From assembly GCA_023091665.1 (NCBI GenBank), contig JALJCQ010000011.1:1736001-1800000 (forward strand): a stretch of DNA of 64,000 nucleotides. Direction: 5' to 3'. The notes beneath the pieces are model-generated. The model had not been told where the DNA came from. It made no database searches and was given only the letters and a program-made list of their open reading frames with translations. Position numbers and translations under genes: made by a program. The DNA is from Pythium myriotylum (taxonomy: Eukaryota; Oomycota; Peronosporomycetes; Pythiales; Pythiaceae). Position 1 is the stretch's first letter. Every line of letters begins with the position of its first letter. Shown piece after piece: positions 18,285-27,157 of the stretch.

Positions 18285-19922
18285 ATGTTTCCAAGTTTTA
18301 AATCTGTCCGTGATCGAAAAAATAAATTGAAACAACTCGCTGAAGAGAACAGTGAGGAGCTTCAATTGGCACGCATTAAGAATGATCGATACAAACTAAC
18401 GCAATGGGCTACCGATCTGGATAAAACTATAGATACTTCGACACTTCAACAATTGCTAAAGAAAGTAGCGCCTTCAATGACTACCGGACTTCAAGCTACT
18501 CCAAAAATGACAACGGTGGGAATACAAGCAACACCTTCAATGACAACGACAGGAATGCAAGCAACACCGACCATGACTACAGTGAACAGTCAGTACGATT
18601 TATATGACATTGGAGATGAAGAAGATTCGTTGAGTGATATTGATGACTCGCAGAGTACATACGACTTTGGAACGCAAGTTGAAGCGAATGATTTCAACTT
18701 TCAAAAGAATGCCCGAGAAAAAATAATTGATCAATACACTATCAACCCAACTATTATCAAAAGAAAGGTCAATCCAATTCTAAATTCTGGCACTCCAGAT
18801 AAAAACGTCTATATTGGAACAGATGGCAAACTTTTCAATGTGAATAACGGTAAGTTAGCAAACAAACCACTAAATAATTATGATTGGGTTGCAACGTATG
18901 ATTACATATTGAATCTTATTGACATTGAGACAGAAGATATTGGCGTTGGCTCGTCGCATCAGTTTGGATTCAACCTTGAGTCTGGAGCATACGAGGTACT
19001 TCGTGATATTTTGATGAACAATACCTTTCCTGAGGGAACGAGATTACCAATCCCATATAAGAAGGGAAGAAACCAACACGGTGGCTATTTTCCAATAAAT
19101 GGAGGTTATCGCGTGAAATTAATTAATAGTGAAGGTGTTCCACAATTAAAAGTTTTTGATGGTGAGCGAGCAAAATCCAACAGCCAAGTCTCATGGGAAT
19201 CGACACTTGATATGTATATCGAATTTTTGAAGCAAAATAACATCTCATTCAAACAATCACCGATGTTCAAAAATCCTGAGTCAATTACATTCGCAAACAG
19301 TAATACCAACATTCAACCAGTCGATCCAAATGACAAGGTTATTTCAGATGGTAATAATCAAGTGAAAGATATTCTTATCAGATTATACAATGACAACCCT
19401 TGGTTAGCGGATGAGAAGGTATTTCTTGAAGGTCCAAAGATTGGTAAGAAAACATATTACCTTGGTGAATATGCAGCAATCATGAGTAAGAAACAGAAGG
19501 AAATTAGTCCGTCTATTAAGAGTCGTGTTGATAAAAATGCTAATTGGCTTGGAGCTCTAAATTATATTGCGAATAGATATGGAGATCGACTTGTATCTGC
19601 GGACGTTACACTCAAGTCTGTCAATCCAAAACGATTCCAAAGAGCTCTCTCATTCTCGTCTGCCGACCAGTCGGACTTGTCCGACGGTCAAAGACCTTTC
19701 GGACGGCGTCCGGATGACTCCATGAGTGGTTTAGGTGTTGCAGAAATTAATAGCCTGACGGCTAGAGAGCTTGCTCTCAAGCCTAGGGCTCTCGAGCTTC
19801 GCTCTAAAGGACGTCGAAGCATTCTAAAACACGAATTCGATAAACTTCAAGGTGCTCGTGGTTTAGGTAATGATAATCGTCGCTTGGAAAGAGAATTAAA
19901 ATTGATTCGACGAGCTTTTTAA
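18285..19922 (+). CDS. Large Polinton protein of unknown function with ATPxMTT repeats
   Basis: Starting at ATG 18285 (MFPSFKSVRDRKNKLKQLAEE) the protein has about 545 residues. The N-terminus is a charged helix. Near residues 65-105 are four short repeats of the type QATPxMTT. An acidic stretch follows (IGDEEDSLSDIDDSQS), then a long mixed domain (residues about 150-430). Near residues 455-515 two GC-rich palindrome clusters (19663-19807) are read through in frame as DQSDLSDGQRPFGRRPDDS and LTARELALKPRALELRS. These differ from the rest in composition and look inserted. Position among the capsid genes suggests a virion or DNA-associated protein, but I do not recognise it. Confidence 0.65.
   Translation: MFPSFKSVRDRKNKLKQLAEENSEELQLARIKNDRYKLTQWATDLDKTIDTSTLQQLLKKVAPSMTTGLQATPKMTTVGIQATPSMTTTGMQATPTMTTVNSQYDLYDIGDEEDSLSDIDDSQSTYDFGTQVEANDFNFQKNAREKIIDQYTINPTIIKRKVNPILNSGTPDKNVYIGTDGKLFNVNNGKLANKPLNNYDWVATYDYILNLIDIETEDIGVGSSHQFGFNLESGAYEVLRDILMNNTFPEGTRLPIPYKKGRNQHGGYFPINGGYRVKLINSEGVPQLKVFDGERAKSNSQVSWESTLDMYIEFLKQNNISFKQSPMFKNPESITFANSNTNIQPVDPNDKVISDGNNQVKDILIRLYNDNPWLADEKVFLEGPKIGKKTYYLGEYAAIMSKKQKEISPSIKSRVDKNANWLGALNYIANRYGDRLVSADVTLKSVNPKRFQRALSFSSADQSDLSDGQRPFGRRPDDSMSGLGVAEINSLTARELALKPRALELRSKGRRSILKHEFDKLQGARGLGNDNRRLERELKLIRRAF
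19663..19807. repeat. Two in-frame palindrome arrays inside a Polinton gene
   Basis: From 19663: CCGAC-ca-GTCGG, TCGGAC-tt-GTCCGA, GGTC-aaa-GACC and CGGAC-ggc-GTCCG, back to back. From about 19752: AGCC-tgac-GGCT, GAGAGC-tt-GCTCTC, then GAGC-ttc-GCTC. They are markedly GC-rich against an AT-rich gene and keep the reading frame. Confidence 0.75.
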
Positions 19923-19937
19923 TCATTGCTAATATAG

Positions 19938-20204
19938 ATGATGCATTCGAAAATTATTAAAGTGCGATATCCTAATCTTAGGGGCAACTCTATCAAATCA
20001 GCTGCTCATATTAATCAAGAAAGATTGTTGAAAACTCTCAATAGTTTACTGCTAAAAGAAAATCTCGTGAATGGACGCCCGGAGGGCTCTAGGGGACCTT
20101 CGGTCCTCCACTCCAAAGTCAAGAATGGGGACGCAAAGGGATCAGGAATAGATGCTCCAAGGGCTTCAACAAAAAATAAAAAACCGAAGACATTTGCATT
20201 GTAG
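19938..20204 (+). CDS. Small basic Polinton protein, unknown
   Basis: An 88-residue frame starts at ATG 19938 (MMHSKIIKVRYPNLRG), 15 bp after the previous stop. It is Lys, Arg and Ser-rich, with no domain I recognise. Another palindrome pair at 20077-20106 (GCCC-gga-GGGC, GGACC-ttc-GGTCC) sits inside it and encodes GRPEGSRGPSVLHS, so the present protein may be longer than the ancestral one. A basic DNA-condensing role would fit its place among structural genes, but that is only an inference. Confidence 0.45.
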   Translation: MMHSKIIKVRYPNLRGNSIKSAAHINQERLLKTLNSLLLKENLVNGRPEGSRGPSVLHSKVKNGDAKGSGIDAPRASTKNKKPKTFAL

Positions 20205-20333
20205 AGCTGATCGCTCTGGCAGTCGAGCCCGAGCGGTCTGTGACCCCTCGAGCCCTTCGAGTAAAAAATCAACATTTATTTAATTTTTTTTAAATTCGTT
20301 TTATTTCTTGAAATATACATATTTTATGCAAAT

Positions 20334-20867
20334 ATGAACTCTTACGTTTCGGTCAGTTGTGATGAGCTCACGGATGCTCAAAAAAAGAAGTTTCTAAAGA
20401 CGTTGAAAGTATCTTTCACTGCTTCTCAAGTTAAAGGCTCCTCAAAGAAGTTAGCACTTCATCCAGAAAACGCGAAAAAATGGAAAAAGGCTGCTCAAGC
20501 TGGTAAAGGAGTATCAATTGTATTTTCACCAGGCGAAATCGCTGCTTCGTTAAATATGGACGGAGACGCTCTTACTGGATCTGGATTGAGTGGTGGATCG
20601 CTATGGAGCTGGATCAAGGATAAAGCATGGCCTTGGTTGAAAGAGAATGTTTGGCCTGTAGTTAAACCACTTGTATCGGGTGTTGTAGATCAAGGCGCTC
20701 AAGCTCTTGGAGCGTATACAGGACAGCCAGGATTAGTCAATGCTGTTCGAGGTGAAGTAAAGAATCTTACTGGTGTTGGCGTCTGTAAAAAGGGATCGCC
20801 TGAAATGAAAGCAAAGATGGCTAAGCTACGGTCTATGCGCAAGAGTGGAGGAAGTTTCAGACTTTGA
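20334..20867 (+). CDS. Membrane-active minor virion protein candidate (pVI-like layout)
   Basis: This 177-residue protein starts at ATG 20334 (MNSYVSVSCDELTDAQKKK). The N-terminal third is lysine-rich. A Gly-rich hinge (TGSGLSGGS) is followed by a tryptophan-rich amphipathic segment, LWSWIKDKAWPWLKENVWP, near residues 85-105. A hydrophobic stretch and a basic C-terminus (MRKSGGSFRL) come after. This layout recalls adenovirus protein VI, which breaks membranes during entry, and similar small proteins are known in Polintons. There is no sequence match I can quote, so the role is inferred from layout and position. Confidence 0.6.
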   Translation: MNSYVSVSCDELTDAQKKKFLKTLKVSFTASQVKGSSKKLALHPENAKKWKKAAQAGKGVSIVFSPGEIAASLNMDGDALTGSGLSGGSLWSWIKDKAWPWLKENVWPVVKPLVSGVVDQGAQALGAYTGQPGLVNAVRGEVKNLTGVGVCKKGSPEMKAKMAKLRSMRKSGGSFRL

Positions 20868-20871
20868 ATAA

Positions 20872-21276
20872 TCACCAGTATCTACTAGTGTAGGGGTGAC
20901 ACAAGTCATTTCTTTCATATAGAAGTTTTCGATATTTTTTTTCGATCTGATCAAACGGAACATTGAATACTTCTTCCAAGCGAGATTGGTATCGTCTATC
21001 AACAATTAGATACTTAAACTTCATATAAGGATTAATCTGAATCAATTGCTGTTTGATGAGGTCGAATTCGTTTATCGTGTTAATCTGATGTTTATATTTT
21101 TGCAGTTCCTTATTCTCCTCAGACAGTATTCTGTTTTTCTTATGGATTATAGATAGTTCCTTCTTATACATTTTTATTTGGATGATGTTATGGTGCTGAG
21201 TGCAGTAATCACCCCTTTTTGCTTCTCTGGTGCATTGCGTGTCTTTTTTGGTGATGTATTTACACATCATGTTCAT
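20872..21276 (-). CDS. Small zinc-binding protein with coiled coil
   Basis: A 134-residue protein whose start at 21276 overlaps the end of the integrase gene by four bases. The N-terminus has Cys and His residues spaced like a small zinc site ([12 protein letters not shown], then GDYCTQHH). This pattern is frequent in orphan proteins of large DNA viruses. A coiled coil follows ([19 protein letters not shown]), then a conserved-looking C-terminal domain ([18 protein letters not shown]). It is probably translated from the integrase transcript. A nucleic-acid-binding or packaging accessory role is possible; the function is unknown. Confidence 0.6.
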   Translation of the reverse strand: MNMMCKYITKKDTQCTREAKRGDYCTQHHNIIQIKMYKKELSIIHKKNRILSEENKELQKYKHQINTINEFDLIKQQLIQINPYMKFKYLIVDRRYQSRLEEVFNVPFDQIEKKYRKLLYERNDLCHPYTSRYW

Positions 21277-22367
21277 CTATATTTAGACCAATATTGTTTC
21301 TCTAGTGTTGACATCCTGTTCTTATTAATCAATCTGAGATTGTCTTGTGACTCCCAGGTGTTATCACTGTCAGCGTATCCTTTCCATTTCACTAGATATT
21401 TGTGCTTGCCGTTGCGTTGCTTCTTGTGATCCAGGATCTTGTCCACTTCAAACACAGCATTGTTCTCTATTGGTGCATCAGTTTTCTCTGCTTTCACAAT
21501 TTTCAAGTCATTAACTGGTTTGTATAGGACATGATTATTCTTTGATTTAATACGCATCTTTAATCCATCTAATCCAATAACTTCGTACACAGCTTTTGAA
21601 AATCTCGCACCTTCTTTTTCAAATGGCTTCGGATTCAAACGATAACGTACAATAGATCCAGTTGGAATGCCTTTTTGTACTTGCTTAACCACTCGTTTAT
21701 TGTGTTCAATTTCGTCAAAAATAACCCTCCCTTCCATTTCATTTGGTGTTGCTTTTATGGATGAGTGTGTCGTATCGTTGTAGTTAGCGATAGCATCATT
21801 CAAAAGTTTCTGTGTGAGCTTCTTGAAACCCATAGTGTCTTGCATCTTTGTTATTCTAGCCTTTATAGTTCTGATAAAACGATCTATCTTTCCAAGCACT
21901 GTATGGTCACCTGGAATAGAATTAGCATGAGTAATTGCATTTTTATCAAAAAACTTTTCGACTGTTTGATTTGTGAACTCAGATCCATTATCTGACATCA
22001 ATGCGGTCACTTTATGTTCTGTAATGAATTGATCAATAGCTTTTTGAACCGTAGCTGCTTGTTTGTTTTTCAATAATTTAGCGTATCCAATGCGACTGTT
22101 GATATTAACAGTTATCAATATAGGTTGCTTCTTCCAGAATGCAAGATCCATTTGCCATTCGTTGGGATTGTTGCTTGTGATTTTGAATTCGGGATACTTT
22201 TTATTCTGATTTGAATATTGTTGTATGCTACTTTGTGTCTTATACCATTCTTTGACTTGTTTCAGTGTTATACGTTTATCAATTTCTTTGGCTTTGTGAT
22301 ATAGTTTATTGGCCGCTATGAAACCAGTCGTAGGGTTGTAATAGAGCTTAGATAGTAGAGCGTCCAT
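21273..22367 (-). CDS. Polinton RVE-type integrase with C-terminal chromodomain
   Basis: This 364-residue integrase has a retroviral-type core. The first Asp is in WQMDLAFW (residue 74) and the second in [11 protein letters not shown] (residue 126). The third acidic residue, in [14 protein letters not shown], is Asp162, at the usual 35-residue spacing but with Asp where most integrases have Glu. A chromodomain lies at about residues 308-350 (VDKILDHKK ... [17 protein letters not shown]). The enzyme inserts the element and makes the 6-bp duplication. The chromodomain may direct it to repressed chromatin, which fits its landing inside a chromodomain-bearing retrotransposon. The frame is intact. 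The polymerase gene ends 8 bp upstream. Confidence 0.92.
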   Translation of the reverse strand: MDALLSKLYYNPTTGFIAANKLYHKAKEIDKRITLKQVKEWYKTQSSIQQYSNQNKKYPEFKITSNNPNEWQMDLAFWKKQPILITVNINSRIGYAKLLKNKQAATVQKAIDQFITEHKVTALMSDNGSEFTNQTVEKFFDKNAITHANSIPGDHTVLGKIDRFIRTIKARITKMQDTMGFKKLTQKLLNDAIANYNDTTHSSIKATPNEMEGRVIFDEIEHNKRVVKQVQKGIPTGSIVRYRLNPKPFEKEGARFSKAVYEVIGLDGLKMRIKSKNNHVLYKPVNDLKIVKAEKTDAPIENNAVFEVDKILDHKKQRNGKHKYLVKWKGYADSDNTWESQDNLRLINKNRMSTLEKQYWSKYR

Positions 22368-22375
22368 GGTATATA

Positions 22376-25300
22376 CTAATTGAAAGATACATTTCTTGTG
22401 AAATTCAAACGCTTTGAAACCTCTTGCGTTTTTGAGTTAATATTGATAGAACACAACTCACTCAAATCAAATGACATACGTTCGCCATTGTAGAGTTTCA
22501 AGTACTTTTCATACGTGTTGGTTTCGAGTAGCTTTCCAGGAATACCCTTCATGCGGATATGCATTCCCTGAACATCATTTCCATCACAAGCAAGAATATC
22601 CAAATAACTCTTCTTACCAAGGAAGATAGATTCTTTAGCGTAGATATTGCCTGTTGAACCCTTGAGATCAAAATCAACATGAAATTGACCCATCTGCTTA
22701 CCAATTAGCTCTTTGTTGTACTTATGTCTAAAAGCATCTGCAAGACGAGGAACCGCATCATAATCAATATGCATTGAATCCGTGTCCTGATACCAAATGT
22801 CTGCGTCAATATCTTCTGCCAGAGACATAACACGATTCATAATATGTTTACTACTGTCAAGTACCTGAATACCAAGATGAACGGGGCTGTAATGTTCTGA
22901 TAATGCTTTGTGTTCCTCAAACAAAGCTAATTTATCATTGATAGGCGTTCGTGAAATCATTTTGTGAATATGTTTGCAAGTATATTCCTGAATCTTCTTC
23001 TGACCGCCGCTGACAAGTACTTTCTGTTTGACGATTGGTTTCATTAGAAGCTTTCCATATGAGCTATTCATCATTAGTTTGATAACGTTCTGTAAGGCAT
23101 TACCTTCTGCTTTGTATTTAAGTCGTGCATTGAACATTTTACGGATGGTTTTAGTGATTTGATCATTAAAGCCTTCATTCCAATATAAGCCTTCAATAAC
23201 CGTATACGTAGCATTTTGAAACTCTACCATGTCTTCAAGCGATTGCTTACCAACAACCATTGTTCTACCAGCGAGTTCATTACTAAAGTTGCGGCTACCG
23301 TTTTCAAAATAGCTTAGCAAACGAAAGTGTCGTTTCGTACCAATAGAGTCAATTCTAATACGAGCAACGTAGTAATCAGCATCAGAAGGAATGTTATCTT
23401 TAAATAGCTTTGCCATTCCTTTTACATAACCAGGCAATTCAACCATAGCCGACGGATATAAACTTACTGCATCAAAGTCAGCAAGTTTATGTTTCGTATG
23501 GTGTTTCTGATTATCACGAGTCATAACACGACCACCAACAGTAGCTTCCCGTAGAAACCCAAGTAAGACAGAATTCAATTCATAGCAACCATCAAAGCAT
23601 CCTTCATTATGCTGATACGATTGCGATAAGGAGGATACACTCAGAAAACGATATACATCTAATTTGTATTCACTAAAAACCATTTTTCTGAAAGCCTCAA
23701 AACAAAATTGTAATACATCTACATCACGATTGCAATAATGAGTTGCATACATTTCACAATCAAATTTACCATCTTTGATAGCACCAATCTTTGTTGCGTT
23801 ATCAATTAACGTATGTTTATCATCATATGAGTTTAGATATTCAAGCGACCAAAGTGATTGAAAGTTGCTTTCGTTGATCAAATTATGAGGAAAGCATTCC
23901 TTTTCAAGTGATAACGATCCAACCGCTGATTTGAACATATCAGGTAGCTTACTAAGACTACCTGCAAGGAAACTCATTGTGTCTTTGATGATAATCTCAC
24001 GTCCTTTGTAGATTCCTGTTGCTTGTTTCAATTTGGTTCCTGAATCAATCATATTAGTACTTTTAGATTCGTAGGTCAAATGCTTTAATAGAAAGCGTGA
24101 ATCAAATCCGGCGTTATGAGCCCACAGAAGATTAGAACTATGTACAGGAAGCTCTTCAAGAAATTTGACTGCACAATCAAATCCGTAGATGTTTTTGGTT
24201 TGACTGAAATTTGGAATAGGAAAGTTTTCAATAGAGGTGTCAATAGATGCAATGCAATATGACACACAATAAGGTATGTGTTTGTTGTCTTTGACAAGGG
24301 TTTCAAAATCGAAATAGACAATATTGTATTTGGTTTCTTCTACAAACTTTCTTTGCTGTTCAATAAACGTTCTGAATGGAGCATTACCTAATTTCAAGTC
24401 TTCATCTGTTTTTCTACCCATCTCTCTAAAATTCCTATTGTCAAAATCAGTTTCATCTAACTCTCTAACCTCCTGATATTTGTTGTTTAATAGCATTGGT
24501 ACGTTTCTCTGTGTAATTGTCTCTAAATGAGTTTCACGATTATGGTATAGATAACTAATCACCTCATAACTATCAAGCCGATTGATGCGTTCTGAGTTAA
24601 AAGATACTTTTCCACTTTTAACAATGAAATCAGTGCGTCGATGCTTTTCTACTAAATCAGTATTATTAAGAGCTGCTTTGGTAATTTTAGTTGGTTTGAT
24701 AGCAAATAAATGCTCTCCGACAGATCCAAGTTTGATTACATTAGAGCTTTTAACTCCATAGAGAGAAATGTTATTATGTGCTCGACCTGTTTTCTTCTTA
24801 ATGCAGTATTGTTTCACAGCGATGTACAAATTAAAAGCATTAGCAGTCTTACGAATAAATTCGACAGTAGCACCTGATTTAAACATTGTTTGAGAGATCT
24901 GCTTAACAATGCTTGAATCAACGCCTGCTTCCTGTAAAGCAAATAGAAAACATGGAGTGTCTCTGTCTTCGTCATCTTCTTCATACGTACGATCATTAGA
25001 ATAAACTTGAAATGCTTCAAGATCGTAATCTACTTTTGTTAAATAGCGAAAGAAATTCTTTCGTTCAGAACGAGAGCGCGCTGGATTATTTAACCATTCA
25101 ACCTCAACAGTCGAAGTTGGTAGAACGTCTAAATCAATATCAGCCCCCGAACTATATTGATTCTCTTCAGAAATGAATAGATTATTAACATTGATTAAGC
25201 GATCCTGAAGATGATAGGTACGAACAATTGAACCATTCGAATCCTTAAAGTTAAGTAGAATTTTTTTATCTGCTGGTGCTACAATGTCTTTGCGAATACG

Positions 25301-25558
25301 ATTGAAACGATTTAGTTGCATTTCAACTTTACCTGTCGTAGTATTGATAGCATCTAAAGTAGATTTATCATTCGTTAGCTTAGCCTTACGAAGCGTCTTA
25401 ATGATAGTATTGGCTTTAGAATGCTTGAATGTATTAACAGCCTGCTCCATTGAAGCGGTTGTCATCTTCCAATTAACATTCAATTTATTGTCCTTGGCAA
25501 ATTTGTAGATTGCGCTACGTCTATTTTGAGCCTTCTTTAGATTATTTGAAATTGGCAT
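22376..25558 (-). CDS. polB: Protein-primed family B DNA polymerase
   Basis: The protein has 1060 residues and an intact frame. The exonuclease motif [11 protein letters not shown] is near residue 414. Polymerase motif [13 protein letters not shown], is near residue 695, motif [14 protein letters not shown], near 832, and motif [13 protein letters not shown], near 925. This is the Polinton replicase, which starts synthesis from a protein primer at the terminal repeats. The first 400 residues precede the exonuclease. They contain [12 protein letters not shown] (Cys203) and, 80 residues later, GEHLFAIKP (His283), a spacing like that of OTU or papain-type cysteine proteases, though this is a pattern-level suggestion. 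The start at 25558 gives [14 protein letters not shown]. Confidence 0.95.
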   Translation of the reverse strand: MPISNNLKKAQNRRSAIYKFAKDNKLNVNWKMTTASMEQAVNTFKHSKANTIIKTLRKAKLTNDKSTLDAINTTTGKVEMQLNRFNRIRKDIVAPADKKILLNFKDSNGSIVRTYHLQDRLINVNNLFISEENQYSSGADIDLDVLPTSTVEVEWLNNPARSRSERKNFFRYLTKVDYDLEAFQVYSNDRTYEEDDEDRDTPCFLFALQEAGVDSSIVKQISQTMFKSGATVEFIRKTANAFNLYIAVKQYCIKKKTGRAHNNISLYGVKSSNVIKLGSVGEHLFAIKPTKITKAALNNTDLVEKHRRTDFIVKSGKVSFNSERINRLDSYEVISYLYHNRETHLETITQRNVPMLLNNKYQEVRELDETDFDNRNFREMGRKTDEDLKLGNAPFRTFIEQQRKFVEETKYNIVYFDFETLVKDNKHIPYCVSYCIASIDTSIENFPIPNFSQTKNIYGFDCAVKFLEELPVHSSNLLWAHNAGFDSRFLLKHLTYESKSTNMIDSGTKLKQATGIYKGREIIIKDTMSFLAGSLSKLPDMFKSAVGSLSLEKECFPHNLINESNFQSLWSLEYLNSYDDKHTLIDNATKIGAIKDGKFDCEMYATHYCNRDVDVLQFCFEAFRKMVFSEYKLDVYRFLSVSSLSQSYQHNEGCFDGCYELNSVLLGFLREATVGGRVMTRDNQKHHTKHKLADFDAVSLYPSAMVELPGYVKGMAKLFKDNIPSDADYYVARIRIDSIGTKRHFRLLSYFENGSRNFSNELAGRTMVVGKQSLEDMVEFQNATYTVIEGLYWNEGFNDQITKTIRKMFNARLKYKAEGNALQNVIKLMMNSSYGKLLMKPIVKQKVLVSGGQKKIQEYTCKHIHKMISRTPINDKLALFEEHKALSEHYSPVHLGIQVLDSSKHIMNRVMSLAEDIDADIWYQDTDSMHIDYDAVPRLADAFRHKYNKELIGKQMGQFHVDFDLKGSTGNIYAKESIFLGKKSYLDILACDGNDVQGMHIRMKGIPGKLLETNTYEKYLKLYNGERMSFDLSELCSININSKTQEVSKRLNFTRNVSFN

Positions 25559-25666
25559 TTTGAAAATGTCTGTGTATATTAAGAAAAAACGTAATTCAAG
25601 ATAACAAAGTCTTTGTATATATTGTGATTAATATTGTTTTCAAAAAAACAAAAAAATATTGTGTCA

Positions 25667-25852
25667 TTATTGTTGGATATTGTTTTGTTTTTCTAATTTA
25701 GCTGCTTTGTATCTTTCCTTTCTTTCTTCTTTATGTGATTGATCGTACGCTTTCTGCTTCTGTAAGATTTTGTCTCTGTGCTTTTCATAATAGCGCTTCT
25801 TCGCCGCTTTAATCGAATCTTTGTTCTTTTGATAATTTTCTTTTGTGTACAT
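25667..25852 (-). CDS. Small highly basic Polinton protein
   Basis: This 61-residue frame (MYTKENYQKNKDSIKAAKK) is almost entirely Lys, Arg, Glu, Gln and Tyr and predicted fully helical. Similar short KxxYxKxxR-type repeat proteins occur in phages and virus-like elements and often bind nucleic acid. It is the gene nearest the right terminal repeat. Low complexity makes the call uncertain. Confidence 0.45.
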   Translation of the reverse strand: MYTKENYQKNKDSIKAAKKRYYEKHRDKILQKQKAYDQSHKEERKERYKAAKLEKQNNIQQ

Positions 25853-25902
25853 TTTGTCTTGTTATATTATAAATATTTACATTAAGATAACAAATAATTA
25901 TT

Positions 25903-26172
25903 TAATTAATTCACGATTGAATCATATTTGTAATTTTGTTATGAAGGTGCAAATGCTCCTTTAAGGCATATACCATTATAGCTAACGAATCTTTTGGATA
26001 GACGCATGAGGTTTGTTGCAGTACTGGCTTTGTCTGTGAGGGATTTATCGGTGATATAGAAGCTACTTTAAATATAGGTTTAGAAATGTACCTGCTTTGT
26101 CTCAGGGGAATTAACAGTGTTAAAGGAGTACATTTGTGCCGAAGGTACAAATGCTCCTTTAACATATATACT
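25903..26172 (-). repeat. Right terminal inverted repeat of the Polinton
   Basis: Reverse-complement partner of 8031-8300, with the same internal motif copies. The single mismatch is T for C inside the terminal quasi-palindrome (reading inward from 26172). Confidence 0.95.
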
Positions 26173-26178
26173 CTCGGA
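26173..26178. repeat. Right target-site duplication of the Polinton (CTCGGA)
   Basis: CTCGGA immediately follows the right terminal repeat (...CATATATACT) and matches 8025-8030. Confidence 0.95.
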
Positions 26179-26658
26179 CGACGAGCAGCTGAACAACGGC
26201 AATTCTTCGAAAGGACCGCGCGCGGCACGGTCCTCCGACTTGGCTTCTTCCTCGCCGTCGCTCTCGTCGTAATCGACGAGCTCCGACAGCGTCGGCGATC
26301 GCTCTGGAGGCGCGGCTCTGCGTGCTGCGACGATCAGCGTCGCAGCGCTCGCCGGCGCCTTCATCTCTTCGTCGCCGTCGGCCTCGACGTCGCAGCGCAT
26401 CTCGGCGTCGGCCGACGGGTCTTCAGTCGTCTTGGACGACGGTGGATGACCACCGTCGTTGTTCGCGGTGTCTTCAAGTGGCTCGGTCGAGGTGGCGCCC
26501 TCGCCGGCCGTCGAGTTGTCTTTGACCGCTGCGCTGGTGCGCGCAGCGGCATCCTCGCTCGCCTGAGCCGCGCTCATGGCGCGCACTGCCATTGCAGCGC
26601 GGTAGTCGGCGGCGCTGATGGTCTTCTTCGCGTCCATTCTGCGAATGGACCGCGACAT
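26179..26658 (-). pseudogene. Antisense frame of the Gypsy element, N-terminal part
   Basis: The frame starts at ATG 26658 (MSRSIRRMDAKK) and runs to the Polinton junction at 26173-26178. It is rich in Ala, Ser, Asp and Glu, with no recognisable domain. If the Polinton and one copy of the CTCGGA duplication are ignored, it continues in the same phase into the frame at 8030, giving about 590 codons with only the TGA at 7566. The insertion therefore split one continuous frame. The start codon could also be the downstream Met at about 26637. Confidence 0.5.
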
Positions 26659-26726
26659 TGAAGGCGTTGGACCAACTGACCAACAAGTGCTCCATGTCGC
26701 AAGTCGTTCAATGCGACTTTCGTCTT

Positions 26727-26736
26727 GAGGGGAGGG
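26727..26736 (+). other. Polypurine tract
   Basis: GAGGGGAGGG lies three bases before the 3' LTR. That is the expected place and composition for the plus-strand primer of an LTR retrotransposon. Confidence 0.7.
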
Positions 26737-26739
26737 TGA

Positions 26740-27067
26740 TGTAACGGGGTGTGCCCGTTATATGGTACGGACCCATGTCAATGGTGTCCGATAGGAACGT
26801 CGTGAACCCATCTGGTTGCGATGTCTCCTGATTGGATAATATCCTACGATATTATCCCGATTTCCCACCAATCACGTTAGGGTCTTGTGATTGAGTGGAT
26901 GGCAGAAATCCGAGGGCGGATCTGCGAGGTTTTATATACAAAGAGTAGGTTTTTCTAGGTTTCCTAATCCATAAATTCAGTTTCCCATTTCAACACAAGT
27001 CTCTGTGTTGCGCGCTTCCTACACTGCTCCACAGTGTACGTGACGTAACGAGGTCAGCCTCGTTACA
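26740..27067 (+). repeat. 3' LTR
   Basis: 328 bp, identical to the 5' LTR except T at 26761 in place of C. TG...CA ends are intact. It lies only 568 bp from the right end of the nested Polinton. Confidence 0.95.
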
Positions 27068-27072
27068 CCGGG
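27068..27072. repeat. Right target-site duplication of the Gypsy element (CCGGG)
   Basis: Matches the CCGGG at 1069-1073 and directly follows the terminal CA of the 3' LTR. The match holds across the 26-kb nested structure, so both LTRs belong to one insertion. Confidence 0.85.
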
Positions 27073-27081
27073 GGGTACCAT

Positions 27082-27157
<76 letters not shown>

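Larger units (their letters stand above)
8031..26172. mobile_element. Maverick/Polinton virus-like DNA transposon (18,142 bp)
   Basis: The element has 270-bp terminal inverted repeats, a 6-bp target duplication CTCGGA and the full Polinton core set: protein-primed DNA polymerase B, RVE integrase, packaging ATPase, adenain-like protease, double-jelly-roll major capsid protein and penton. It also has a fibre with an S74 chaperone end, several small orphan proteins and a CRN gene. Its own genes are AT-rich, unlike the CRN gene and the host. Polymerase, integrase, ATPase, protease and MCP frames are intact. The penton, fibre and an ExoX-like gene are broken, so this copy probably cannot form normal virions although its transposition genes look whole. 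The TIRs differ at one base, suggesting a young insertion. Confidence 0.97.
1074..27067 (+). mobile_element. Ty3/Gypsy chromovirus LTR retrotransposon, split by a nested Polinton
   Basis: The element has two 328-bp LTRs, a primer-binding site candidate, gag, pol with protease, RT, RNase H, integrase and chromodomain in the Ty3/Gypsy order, and a polypurine tract before the 3' LTR. A 5-bp duplication CCGGG flanks it (1069-1073 and 27068-27072). Without the 18,142-bp Polinton and one copy of its 6-bp duplication, the retrotransposon is about 7.85 kb. The LTRs differ at one base only (C at 1095, T at 26761), so insertion looks recent. Pol has one in-frame TAA, so this copy probably cannot move by itself. 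The C-terminal chromodomain places it among chromoviruses, whose integrases generally target chromatin marks. Confidence 0.95.

Noticed and set aside
27083..27153. The C run considered as a telomere or a deliberate gap.
   Set aside because: Telomeric repeats are not pure C, and genes continue on both sides. An artefact or a simple homopolymer fits better.
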